DNA of 64,000 nucleotides. It comes from Fragum whitleyi (taxonomy: Eukaryota; Mollusca; Bivalvia; Cardiida; Cardiidae). Below the pieces are notes generated by a model. That model was not told where the DNA came from. It did no database searches and saw only the letters and a list, made by a program, of their open reading frames with translations. Location: positions 61,279,856 to 61,343,855 of the forward strand of contig OX411544.1 in assembly GCA_948146395.1 (NCBI GenBank), given 5' to 3'. This document shows, one piece after another, positions 20,659 to 31,759 of the stretch (the first letter of the stretch is position 1; each line of letters begins with the position of its first letter). A program made the position numbers and the translations under genes.

Positions 20659-21987
20659 AACAAGAGGACCCTGAGGGCCCTAAATCGCTCACCTGACATT
20701 TCAAGTAAATTATCATTGAGACTCCATTTCCTATGATATGGCATGAACCTTCCCATTTTCAACAGAGTTCATTCTTGTGACCTGGCAAACATTTTGATCA
20801 AGTTTCATGAAGATTGAACTATATTTGTGGCGTTTGGAGCTCTTAAGAGAAAATTGTCATTAAGGCCCCTTTTCCTGTGATATGGCATGTATACTTCCCA
20901 TTTTCAAATGAGTTCATCCTCATGACATAACAAACATTCTGACAAAGTTTCATGATGATTGGACCATATTTGTGGCTTCTAGAGAGTAAACAAAAAAATT
21001 GTCATTAAGATGCCTTTTCCTGTGATATGGCACCGATCCTTCCCATTTTCAATAGACTTCATCCTCATGACCTAACAAACATTCTGACCAAGTTTCATGA
21101 AATTGGACCATATTTGTGGCTTCTAGAGTCTAAACAAGAAATTTGTCATTAAGGCCCCTTTTCCCATGATATGGCACGGATCCTTTCCATTTGAGCAATT
21201 TTCATAAGGGACCACCCAAGGAATATTTCTGCCAAGTTTGGTTGATTTTAACCCATAAGTTTAGGAGGAGATGTCGTTTAAAGATATTGTTGACAAAATC
21301 GTCATTAAGGCAGCTTTTTCTGTGAAATGGCACGGATCCTTCCCATTTTCAATAGACTTCATCCTCATGACCTCACAAACATTCTGACCAAGTTTCATGA
21401 AGATTGGACCGTATTTGTGGCTTCCGGAGTGAAAACAAGAAATTTGTCATTAAGTCCCCTTTTCCAATGATATGGCACGGATCCTTTCCATTTGAGCAAT
21501 TTTCATAAGGGACCACCCAAGGAATATTTCTGCCAAGTTTGGTTGATTTTAACCCATAAGTTCAGGAGGAGATGTCGTTTAAAGATATTGTTGACAAAAT
21601 TGTCATTAAGGCAACTTTTTCTGTGAAATGGCACGGATCCTTCCCATTTTCAATAGACTTCATCCTCATGACCTCACAAACATTCTGACCAAGTTTCATG
21701 AAGATTGGACAATATTTGTGGCTTCTAGAGTGAAAACAAGAAATTTGTCATTCAGGCCCCTTTTCCCGTGATATGGCACGGATCCTTTCCATTTGAGCAA
21801 TTTTCATAAGGGACAACCCAAGGAATATTTCTGCCAAGTTTGGTTGATTTTGACCCATAAGTTTAGGAGGAGATGTCGTTTAAAGAAAAAGTTGACGCCG
21901 TGACGGACAGACGGACAGATGGACAGACGGACGCCGGACAACGATCGATCACAATAGCTCCCTTGAGCACTTGTGCTCAGGTGAGCT
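20659..21987 (-). mobile_element. Hairpin-ended element with tandem core, family A (copy 2), inside the LINE
   Basis: A 1329-bp insertion from AACAAGAGGACCCTGAGGGC (plus-strand left) to GAGCACTTGTGCTCAGGTGA and GCT (right). Removing it rejoins the LINE frame exactly: GPTLF on one side and ILYVND on the other. The core has repeats of about 145 bp with CAAGTTTCATGAAGATTGG. From 21190 it becomes a higher-order unit of about 298 bp that alternates with a GAGCAATTTTCATAAGGGAC segment, repeated three times. A GGAC/GACA microsatellite precedes the T-run end at 21901-21930. Confidence 0.88.
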
Positions 21988-23790
21988 AAAAAGTGTAGGT
22001 CCTAGGATAGATCCCTGAGGAATGCCAGAAATAACATCGTTCCATCCCGAAGGACTACCATTCATTACAACGCACTGTTTTCTCAAAAAGCTGGTAAACC
22101 ACTTATGAAGATTACCCACAATACCGAAAGATTTTAATTCATGAAGAAGTCTTTTATGCGGGACACTGTCAAATGCTTTGCTTAAATCTAGATATATTGT
22201 ATCAACTTGGATGTCATTGTCAATGGCGTTGGTCCAATCCTCTAATACACACAAAAGTTGCAGAATAGTGCTAAGATGCTGTCTAAATCCAAACTGGCAA
22301 TCCGATAGAAGGTTGTTAATAGTTAAATGTTCCATAACACGTTCAAGAACTATTTTCTCTAGCATTTTGCAGATTACTGACATCAAAGAAACTGGACGGT
22401 AATTTCCAGGATCCGATTTCTGGCCCTTTTTAAAGATGCATGAAATATTTGCTTTCTTCCAGTCACTTGGGATGATGCCAGACTCAAGCGAAAATAAAAT
22501 AAACTAAATAAAATACTGAGGGGAATATAAAGCTGTGTCGCACATTCCTTCAAAAACAAAGGATGGCAGTTATCCGGTCCACATGCTTTAGACGTGTTTA
22601 AAGACATTAACAGTTTGAGCATCTTTTCGCGATCAACATAACACAAGTCAATAGAGTTCTCGTCGGGTACTTTATTCTCAAAATGCGGCATTTCAGAATT
22701 TCCCTCTTTCGTAAACACCGAACTAAAATAGTTATTCAAAAGTTCTGCTTTCTCATTGTTTTCCGTGATAACATTCCCATCTTGATCTATCAGATCAGCT
22801 ACTCCACATTTACTTTTAGTCTCATCCTTCACATAACTCCAGAAAGATTTCGAACTCTTTCTCGCACTCTCTGCAACACCTCTCTGGTATTTTTTCTTCG
22901 CAAATTTTATGGCTTTGTTTGTACTATTCCGTATTTTGCAGTAATCTGCATAGTCTTTGTAACTGTGGCTGAATGTAAAACGTTTCCACGCATGATACTT
23001 TTTTTTTACTTTACGTAGACAATAATAGTCCATCCACTTCGGTTTAGTAACAGTTTGTTTCTTTTTACTATGTTTTATGGGGACAAATCTTTCAATACAC
23101 GTATTTATATGCGAGTGAATAAAGCTCCAAGTTCCTTCAACATCAAGGTCATTTAACGAATTTTCCCAGTCGATACAATCAAAATAGTTCCTTATTGATT
23201 CAAAATCACCTTTAAAAAAATTTGGCCTCGGTTGGCTTTCGTCGTCCTTGACAGTACTACAAACAATGTTAAATATTAATCCAATATGGTCACTTTTCCC
23301 TAATTTATCTCGGACCGTAGCGAATGTTTTCGACAATATTTTCGTCATCTGAGAAGATTTAGTCTAAACAGCTTGGATTCTGTCCATCTCTATACCTTGT
23401 ACAACCTGACACATGCTGATACAGAAAACAATCTCTAGTACATTCCAAAAATTTGAATGATGCATGATTTTCTGATTTGTTAGTAGTCCAGTTATTCCAG
23501 TCTATTTCTGGATGATTAAAGTCACCAACAATAACTGTATTTTAAAATCCTGCTCTGTAGCATGTCTAATCATATTGCACAAATTTTGTTCATTTTCAAT
23601 GTCACTATTCCGGGATTTATACACTGCTCCCAAAAGTAATTTCTCACCTGAGGTTATTCGTAGTACAATCCACACAGCTTCCTTAAAGTCACTGTTGTTT
23701 AAAATTGCACAGTATTCTGCGGGAATAACGTCTTTCACAAAAATAGCAACTCCTCTGAAATGGAGCAACTCCTCTGAAATGGATTCCTCA
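21988..23790 (-). pseudogene. LINE ORF2 N-terminal part (endonuclease remnants, linker, RT fingers/palm)
   Basis: Minus strand. Endonuclease pieces: VAIFVKDVIPAEYCAI and GAVYKSRNSD, then, in another frame, a GDFNHPEIDW-like motif near 23510, TRYRDGQNPSCLD near 23390 and the GKSDHIGLIFN motif near 23290. The linker follows (PKWMDYYCLRKVKKKY, KSFWSYVKDE). The reverse transcriptase starts TSKACGPDNCHPLFLKE, shifts frame near 22490, then reads RPVSLMSVICKMLEKIVLER, AFDSVPHKRLLHEL and GIPQGSILGPTLF up to the insertion. The frameshifts and a stop near 23500 show it is not functional. Confidence 0.88.
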
Positions 23791-24738
23791 TCAGCTCATT
23801 GTCCATTTTGTGGAGGGACAGAAGGACAACGCAAAAACAATACCCAACCCCAAAGGTGTCCTGTCAACTCGGCCTGTTAAAAACTCCGCCAGTGTAAAAC
23901 TCGGCCTGTGTAAAACTCGGCCCGTCAATTCAGCCTGTATATAACTTATATAGTGTTTTGCCTAGTAAATGGATATATGAAAGTCCACATCAGATAATTA
24001 ATCAATGTGTGCAATGTTCTTAAAGGAGGTGCAAATTCACAATTGATGACTAAAATCTACGATCTTCATATTTGATACGCATCTAACTTGTCATCTTCTG
24101 TAATTGTTTATATAATCAGTAAGTTAAATGCCTGCTGTATGCAGAAAATTCGTAAAATACAAGGAGTCTACACTTAAGGTCCATACATTATGGGGACGAA
24201 AGAGACGATCGATTATCTCCCTTATTTGCCGCAAATTAATCACGCGTTTGTGGATGGGTTTGGGCTTTATGGAGTAAAGTAAGCCTAAATGATATTAATA
24301 AAAACACAAATGCAAGGCCTACAATGTTAGAAATTCTGAAAAATTTCGGCGGTATTACCAACTCGAATTCTAAGCAAATAACTCCAATATGAAGAGTTAT
24401 TTTGTAATCTGGGTCGTATGCGCGCACTTTTCTCCGACCCCAAGGAATTTTGAGCCGATTCAAGCGTCTGTGACAATAACAGATTATCAAGTCTGTGAGT
24501 GACAACTCATCATTAGATTATCAGATTTGATGCCATATTTCTTACTTTAAGGTTTGTATTGTAACATATTTTTGACTAATTTCATTTACTTTTGCTACTT
24601 TATGGATTTTTGAAAGACCCTCCTACATGAAGATTCGATTACTGTCAGATGATAGTGCTGTTCAAAGTCATCAGTTCATCATGTGTGTTCATAGCACTTG
24701 GATGTGGGATTTATTAAGATTTTACCAATATCACTCTT
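23791..24738. other. Intergenic; short direct repeats
   Basis: Three short units AACTCGGCCTGT or similar occur at 23868-23935. At 24240-24282 the sequence GTTTGTGGATGGGTTTGGGC and TTTATGGAGTAAAGT is the reverse complement of part of the tandem unit at 30.3-30.6 kb. No gene recognised. Confidence 0.45.
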
Positions 24739-24921
24739 CTATAATAAATAATACACAAGGTAGTGCAACCGCCATTTCTAAGAGAACGGATGTTTTTACA
24801 AGCATCTTTGGCTTCCGTCACGGTACGTGTTTACTCGTGAGGATCGAGTACCAAATTTCTTGTAAAAACATCCGTTCCCTTAGAAAATGGCGACTGCACT
24901 ACCTTGTGGATATATTTATTA
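24739..24921. mobile_element. Palindromic MITE with about 63-bp arms
   Basis: The left arm TATAATAAATAATACACAAG and GTAGTGCAACCGCCATTTC pairs with the right arm GAAAATGGCGACTGCACTAC and CTTGTGGATATATTTATTAT. The match continues through GAACGGATGTTTTTACAAG. The loop is about 55 bp. Confidence 0.75.
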
Positions 24922-25106
24922 TAGTGATTCATGTAAAATCCTGAATCCAAATGCCTATGTGTGTGTTTTGTAGTTTGGATCTTATTCAGTTATATTGATG
25001 GCTCAGAAACTGATGCATCTACACACTTTTTTTAGGTAGTTGCAACTGTTTTGCACTAAGCCATCAATATTGTAGTGATCAATATTTGGTTAACTCATGA
25101 CCAGGT

Positions 25107-25181
25107 GGCCAGTTAGCTCAGTTTGTAGAGGGCTGTGCTAGTGTTCCAGGGGTCGTGGGTTCTAGTCCCATGTCGGGCACA
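25107..25181 (+). repeat. tRNA-like sequence (SINE head or tRNA pseudogene)
   Basis: Has an A-box-like TTAGCTCAGTTTGTAGAGG and a B-box GGGTTCTAGTCCC with a good T-arm (GTGGG/CCCAT). The acceptor stem GGCCAGT does not pair with TCGGGCA and the anticodon arm is poor, so it is not a functional tRNA. Probably the head of a SINE or a tRNA-derived relic. Confidence 0.6.
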
Positions 25182-26889
25182 TCTTTTCCGCCCTTATTTA
25201 CTTCAATATGTAAGATGATGTTTGATAAATTGACCAAGCAAAGTGAGCAATCGTAATGGCCGTTTGCCCATTTCGGTGCATAGAAAAACCGAATTATGCC
25301 TGAAATCAGAATTACACCTAATTAAACCAAATTTCACCGAATTACAGTACAAAAAAGCAACAATATCATTTTTTTTTGTTAAATTGATATTGTATTTACA
25401 GGGTTCACTCTGGCTCTCAAAAAGTTTGGGCCATCACTTTCGCCAAATGAAAAAAGTTGGGGCCAACCTGGTGAAAATTGGGGCCACATTTCGGGTGTCT
25501 GGGCCGGTACTAATAGACAAAATTTTTATCTATTTTGCATCATTTGTATTGAAATAGAAAACAAAAGTAAAACAAACTGTCTATTTAGACTTTAAAAAAA
25601 TCTGTTTTCTTCTGGAAACCTTCCTCTTACACACTTAAAATAGCTACATTTTGTAATTGAAACATAAATAGAAAAAGATAAAATCCTATCCTGAAACTGT
25701 TGTCAACCTATATTCAAAGGTGTTTGTTCTAACAAATTTATTGTTTTTTAATTGGTCAATTTTCTTTCAATTAGATGAAAGAAGATGTATTTGTAGGCTG
25801 TATCTGTATCAATCTTTGTTTTTTCTCATAGGATGATCAAAGAAACTCCGATGAATTTCAGCCTGTCCTGAGCTAAACTGTGCTTATTGTTTACAGTTAT
25901 GACTTTTAAACATGATTTCACTATTTAAAATGTTTTTGTTTTTATTACACTACTACAGAGTCTTGGCTAGGTTGACTAGTTCGCAAACTTGGCATGTGCA
26001 AATGTCTGACTTTAATGGTAGACACATATTTCACTTTGTCTACTCTACAGGCTCTCTGGAGTAAGAGAATTCATGATTGCACTCAAAGGTTAAATGCCGT
26101 ATAAATATAATCCATAGATAATTTTGATTTAGGGTTTTTGTAATAAAAATTTAAGTTTTTATGTTAAATAAGCGATTCTTAGTACATTGCATACTAAAAA
26201 TCTTTCATAATTATAATTTTTCTAACATTATTTTCATGTTAGAAGTGAATTAGAACTTAATATAGAAAAAGTAAATTAAAAATTTTTAAAGGGAGGTAAC
26301 TGAAATGCATTAATATGTCTGACAAATACTACACGAAAGTAACAATAATTCTTTTCTTACCAACTTTCTTCCTGATAAGAATTACTGTTTTTCATTGGAA
26401 ATCCTTACAATTATCAGGGTTTTTTTTGCATGAGAACATATTTTTCACCTCATAGAGATCGGGTGCCTGTAAAGTCACTCACTGTCGATCTCTGAATAAT
26501 GTTCATGATACATAGCCTACTTTTCTGCTCGGAGATAGTTTTTGCCAAGACTTTAATTAACAATTTCTAAACGGATTTTGGAAAGAATACAGCCAATTTG
26601 ATTTATTGATGAAGATTCTAATGATTGTTTTTTTTTCTACAAAACACAATGCTTTTCCCAAGTTAATAAAATAACCTGCCTGTCAGACTGTAAACCAGTG
26701 CATGGCGGATCAGCTACGTCCACGACAATATTTACTCGCTAATTGGAGTGGTATCTAGAGTTAAATATTTAGCTATCATTTATTAAATTTTCAAATAAAA
26801 TTTATAATTGATAGGGTTATTCAGTTTAAAACTTGCCAAATAGATCTCTGGTTGATATTTTTGCATTGAATGGCCACAATTTAACAACT

Positions 26890-27012
26890 TCCGTGCATGT
26901 CGCATTTTGTATTCGCCAATATTCGGTTCTGAGACAGACGAATACGATACGTATTCGCCGAGAATAAGATATTCGGTTCACCGAATATTCGAGTGTATCG
27001 TTACAGCCCTAG
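26890..27012 (-). mobile_element. hAT-like terminus
   Basis: The minus strand begins TAGGGCTGTAACGATACACT and continues CGAATATTCGGTGAACCGAA. The CAGGGCTGTAACGATAC type of end with subterminal ATATTCG inverted words is common in hAT elements and their MITEs. The other terminus was not found, so this is a fragment. Confidence 0.5.
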
Positions 27013-28160
27013 TAAACAATGTAGTTAATGTAGCCGTTTGTAGCCGTTTAAAGCCTATTTAGTGTAATTGATATATGTATGAAATTGTTCAAAACCAATA
27101 TGCATATACAGTGTGATAAACAACACGGGTCGAGCATGAATATGTAATGAGGTCAGATACTAGACCTGCCTACCGTGTTTGAAGCGTATAGGTAAATGTG
27201 AATGAATCCAGCTGTCTGTAAAAAATCGATAATCAGACCCCGTGAATGACGCGTGCCGCGTGTAGGCTACTAGACGGATTAGCGAGTTTATTCCCTTAGG
27301 GCAGTCTGGTTATGTATATTGTTATTGATATTTGCTTATCGTGTATTGAGTTGGGGCCATTTGATAATTTTTGGGGCCACTTGATTTTTGTTGGCGCCAG
27401 GCATTTTCGCCAAATGAAAAATTCTTGGGCCACTTTTAAATTTTTGTCGCATTTGTCGACAATGGCGACCGACAGCGCCAACGTTGATTTATTGAAAAGA
27501 AATTTTCGGGAGATGTTGAATAAAATGTTTGAATCATTAATATCTTTGTGATCACCGAATTTTACCTTTCAACTTGTAGGCTAAAATTAGGCTAAGATGG
27601 TGAAGGAAAAATGGAATTCTATTTTACCTGACCACTGTGGAGTAAGGTATGAACCGAATTACACTTAATGAGGTGTTCACATTGCATTGATTATGTATTA
27701 ATTTACTTAAATCAGTTATTTAAATTATAAGTGAAATCTAAGAAGTGTATTTGCGCACTATTAATAGAATAGTATGATGGACATAAGTGAAATTTGGTGA
27801 CTTCAAATATACATGTAACGTTTTGTATCTTGAGTACTGGTGTATTTTCCAGGAAGCCTAGAATAACGGGCACAATAGAGTTGAAGAAACTGTTAATGTC
27901 CAGTCTAATTCATGAAGTCACATTAATCCAGTCTATATATACAATATTAGGTTCGGAAAAGTTATTTCCCCTGTTAAGTTCCCCACTCTTTACCGATATG
28001 ACAGCTACAACCAATACGTTCTTTACATTAACTATTGGGTTTGTATCCATTTTAAGCTTTGCATTGCTGTCTTGAAATAGTAATTGATAGAGATTCATTT
28101 TGATATCGACCTCACATGCAGCACAACGTCGAATAATTGAATTATTGCATGTACAAAAAT

Positions 28161-28776
28161 TGTTTGAGGAACGTTTTGGTAGAAAAGGTAGGAATCGGCC
28201 ATTCCCGTGAATATCTTATCGGGAAGCCGCTAGGTGGCGTTGGTTAAAGTCAGTATAAATGCGGCCGTCTCCTGAGGTTTTAATCAGTCCGCATTAGATT
28301 GTTGACTTGGTCACTCGTTCTTGAATTAAATAGACAAGTAGATAATACTGCTTTGCAGTGTATTGTTGGATCCTGGGTAGAAGGCTCTCATCTCTTCTAC
28401 AAAGCTCGTGAAGCCTCGCTTCCTTGCACTTAAAGAGATACAGCCGTGCAGCTCAGGTTGTGACATACACTGCGACGTAGCTTATCAGACAAGCGAAGTC
28501 CTGTGAAGCTATAGCTTAGTCTCTTGCGTAGAGACAGTGATAGAAGCTATAGCAGTGACCTAAAGTCTGTGTGGTTGCAACTCTTTCTCTTGCGTAGAGA
28601 TAGTGTGAGGAGCTGTAGCCAAGACTTTGATTTAAGTCTCTTGCATAGAGACAGAGCATTGTTTGGACCAAGGATTTGTGGCCACAGCTGCAAAGTCATA
28701 ACCCTATTGCCATTTCTACCTGTTTTGCTGTAGCGTAGTTCGCCTTGCCACTCTACCAGAATATTCTTTCTCAACA
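28161..28776 (+). repeat. LTR-like sequence (possible solo LTR)
   Basis: Starts TGTTTGAGGAA and ends TTCTCAACA, giving TG...CA ends with a short inverted match. Contains a TATA-like GTATAAATGC at 28251-28260, a T/C-rich stretch, TTAAATA at 28327, and three repeats of TCTTGCGTAGAGACAGTG (near 28521, 28588 and 28649). No matching 5-bp target duplication and no internal retroelement sequence beside it. A promoter-like unique region is the alternative. Confidence 0.35.
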
Positions 28777-29020
28777 GTAAGTTAGAAAGAAAGAGGAAAA
28801 CGCTACATACATATGGGATTAAAAAATTGAAATAAAATATGAACTACACATTATTTTTGATTTATTATACTTAAGATTCCTTAAAATTGAGTGATAACAA
28901 TAGAATAGGGAACTCATTTTAGATATTTTGTAATGTGATTCAGTGAAATTCGGCGTAATTCGGTGTAATTCAGATTGCATGTATAATTTGGTTTTTCTAT
29001 GCACCTTGCCCATTTTGCTT

Positions 29021-29945
29021 CTGTCTGTCAGTCAGTGTAATGAAGGCTGCTAACCTGCTATTACAGAAAAAGCTTTACATCATTGTGATTATTGTAAATA
29101 TCAGTATATCCTTTTTAAGTCTTTTGACTTTTTATCATTTATACCGGGATTAAATGGTAGACACCTGAACATTGTTATGTGAATGTGTTTGAGCAATCAT
29201 GACAATTTTATTTATGGATGATTTTTCCAGCCCTTTTTTAGCCTCATTTTATAACACAGTAGATCTACTGTTATTTCAGTGTGCTTTTCTTCACCTCTTG
29301 ATGTTGAGAATATGTATACCAAGATTGTGATTGCCTGTTATGTTAAAAAAAACCTTCCAGCTGGAATTTGTTTTGTTGCAACAAGAATAAGCGAGACAAC
29401 CATAGGTGTTTTTTCACTTGTAATTATTTAAGTTAACCAGGATAGATATTTACATTACATGTCCATGAATCAAATAAAATTATTGGGACGTTTTATCAAC
29501 CAGCAACAGTGAAGTCAGAGTCAGCTAAAGATGAAATACTGTTCTGCATATAGGGCTAGATTTTCAAGTCAAGACATGTGAAAAGGGCTAGCAAATGCTC
29601 GTCCTGCCTTGATATTCGAGGGTGATATTCACCAATGTAATTTGATTAGATTGTTTGAAATGATGTCAGATGATATGTCCTCAAAATATAATGGTCACTG
29701 GCATGAAATAATCCCCCAGAAAATACGTAGAGTCACTTTGACCTGAAAGTGGTATCAAGCTGTAGTTAAGATGTTTGAGTTGTCGATTTTACAAAAAAGA
29801 TTCAAACAAAATAAAGGAGTTACATCTGTCATCTCATTATAAATCAGTGTTTTGATGTGTCAATCAATTTAATTGACTACAGTGAACTATTGATTTAAAA
29901 TTGCTAAAAAGGAAAAAAAAAAAACACACTCCCAGCAGTCAGCCA
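29021..29945. other. Intergenic, no feature recognised
   Basis: AT-rich sequence with scattered short open frames. No exon-like or element-like pattern seen. Confidence 0.4.
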
Positions 29946-30228
29946 AGCGCTTGTGCTTGAACTTTAAACCAGGGTGTTGACCCCAAATTCCATTTCCATT
30001 TAATTCCATTTTGACCCTCAAAAATTTCCTGTAAGGGGGTCTTTTTTGCCAACTGAATTTTCATATCAATGCAACTTTTGCAGAAGCAAGATAATATAAA
30101 TCTTTCTTCGTTTTTTTTTTATTATGGGATCTACATAAATGAGTCAACACAAATAATAAGGATCGACACTTTATTGATTATGTTGATTCATTTAATATGT
30201 AGATCATAGAAAGCTAGCACAAGCCCTG
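29946..30228. repeat. GACCC-rich repeat (family K), copy 3
   Basis: GCGCTTGTGCTTGAACTTTA and AACCAGGGTGTTGACCCC at the left; GCTAGCACAAGCCCT at the right. Shorter than the copies at 10421 and 15813. Confidence 0.55.
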
Positions 30229-30239
30229 TTAGTGAATTA

Positions 30240-30735
30240 CTTTTGTAAGTGCCTATGAATATATTTCCAAACTTGCAATTATTTTGCACCAAACCAACCA
30301 TAATTTGTTTGCATAATTTTGCAGTGGTCAGGAGTGGTGGTGTTTAAGGCAAAGTTAATGAAACCTTATGTTGTACGTAATGTACTTTACTCCATAAAGC
30401 CCAAATCCATCCACATGTAAGTGCCTATGAATATATTTCCAAACTTGCAATTATTTTGCACCAAACCAACCATAATTTGTTTGCATAATTTTGCAGTGGT
30501 CGGGGAGTGGTGGTGTTTAAGGCAAAGTTAATGAAACCTTATGTTGTACGTAATGTACTTTACTCCATAAAGCCCAAACCCATCCACATGTAAGTCTCTA
30601 TGAATATATTTCCAAACTTGCAATTATTTTGCACCAAACCAACCATAATTTGTTTGCATAATTTTGCAGTGGTCGGGGATGGTGGTGTTTAAGGCAAAGT
30701 TAATGAAACCTTATGTTGTACATAATTCTTAGTAT
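30240..30735. repeat. Tandem repeat, three units of about 175 bp
   Basis: Each unit reads TATGAATATATTTCCAAACT, TGCACCAAACCAACCATAAT, TTGCAGTGGTCGG and GTAATGTACTTTACTCCATA. The first two units are almost identical and the third is cut near 30721. Part of the unit recurs inverted at 24240-24282. Confidence 0.8.
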
Positions 30736-30920
30736 CATCTTATCGTCCGAGATGACACACAACATAGGATATCTGAGCATATATATAAACAGTAATAGAA
30801 AATATTTAAATCTTTCTTCCCCGTTATCTGCTGTCCTGATTGTTTTTTCAGTACAGAGATAGCCAGACAATTAAGGGTTTTGAAGTCACAATGACCATCT
30901 TATATAGTTATCATGTCCCG

Positions 30921-31218
30921 CTACAAAGAAAAGGGGGTGCGGTTATATTCGTTTGCATTTGTCAGTCAGTAGGTCCATCTGTTGTTGGGTCATTCTGTCT
31001 GCAGACCAATTTATCTCAGGATCATATCTCAAAAAGAATTTAAACTAGAATCATGAAACTTAAAAAAAGATAAATCTCAATGAAGAGAAGTGCAATGCAC
31101 AAGAACTGTAACTCTTATCATCATATTTTTGGGGGTATTACCCTTTGTTAATTGACAAAGAATATGCCATCCACTTTCTCTTATTGGGGATATAAATGTT
31201 TTACAAACATCTCTTGTT
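30921..31218 (+). mobile_element. Hairpin-ended element, family C-like (short copy)
   Basis: The right end is the hairpin ATGTTTTACAAACAT followed by CTCTTGTT. The body contains GAGAAGTGCAATGCACAAGA and ACTGTAACTCTTATCATCAT, related to the family C core (GAGAAGTGCAGTGCACAAGA). The left end near GCTACAAAGAAAAGGGGGTG is not sharply defined. Confidence 0.6.
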
Positions 31219-31530
31219 TCAAAATAAAAACCTGTGTAATGGATGATCGTTTTATCCTGTCACTAAGCTATAAATAATGCCTGATAAAAGGGGGTATGAT
31301 AAACTTGTTGATATCAGGTCACTTGATCTTGTGGCAGCTTTATCATGTGACGTGAAACATGTACCAACTAGTTAAGATTTTCATATATTTATAAATATGG
31401 TTCTTACTGATTATAACAGGATAATAGAATAGATGATAGGTGATATGAGATGGAAAAGTTATTCGGGGCTCAGCTGCGAAATTTATCAGCTTTGCCACAG
31501 GCTCACCAGATACATTCCTATTCCTTGCCT

Positions 31531-31680
31531 GATAATAGTTCCGCAACATTTTGGACTCCATGAACTTTTACAATGCTAACCGAGGTTTCCTAATGAAAAT
31601 CATTAGGAAACCTCGGTTAACACTGTTTAAGTTCATTACTTCTGAAAAGTTGCAAAACTATTATGGGTCCACTACCTTAA
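31531..31680. mobile_element. Palindromic MITE (GGTAGTGGACCTG family), left-truncated
   Basis: Central palindrome AACCGAGGTTTCCTAATGA / TCATTAGGAAACCTCGGTT. Right end GGGTCCACTACCTTAA. The left TTAA end is missing. Confidence 0.75.
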
Positions 31681-31759
31681 TGTCATTGATTGTAAAGGTA
31701 AGATAAATACCAGGGATCCATGGATAGGTGATTCAGCTTCCTTGATATGACTGATTTTT

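Larger units (their letters stand above)
19700..23790 (-). mobile_element. Dead CR1/L2-like LINE, interrupted by another element
   Basis: In minus-strand order: endonuclease fragments, a linker, reverse transcriptase and a C-terminal domain ending RTVNLWNNLPEDI ... SKLDKLW, a sequence common at the ends of CR1/L2-type ORF2 proteins. Bases 20659-21987 are a foreign insertion. The 5' end, including the start of the endonuclease, is missing; a short direct duplication (CAACTCCTCTGAAATGG) marks 23750-23782. Several frameshifts and a changed catalytic Asp make it inactive. Confidence 0.88.
25236..29020. repeat. Segment of 3.8 kb bounded by inverted repeats
   Basis: Around 25255-25350 reads CATTTCGGTGCATAGAAAAA, CCGAATTATGCCTGAAATCA, GAATTACACC. 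Around 28935-29015 its approximate reverse complement appears (GGTGTAATTCAGATTGCATG, TTTGGTTTTTCTATGCACC). Inside are two direct copies of TTCGCCAAATGAAAAA with GGGGCCA words (near 25439 and 27411), a hAT-like terminus near 27010 and an LTR-like block at 28161. It may be one large non-autonomous transposon with later insertions or a chance pair of inverted copies of a smaller repeat. Confidence 0.45.

Noticed and set aside
25107..25181. Functional tRNA gene
   Set aside because: A-box and B-box are present, but the acceptor stem does not pair and no proper anticodon arm forms.
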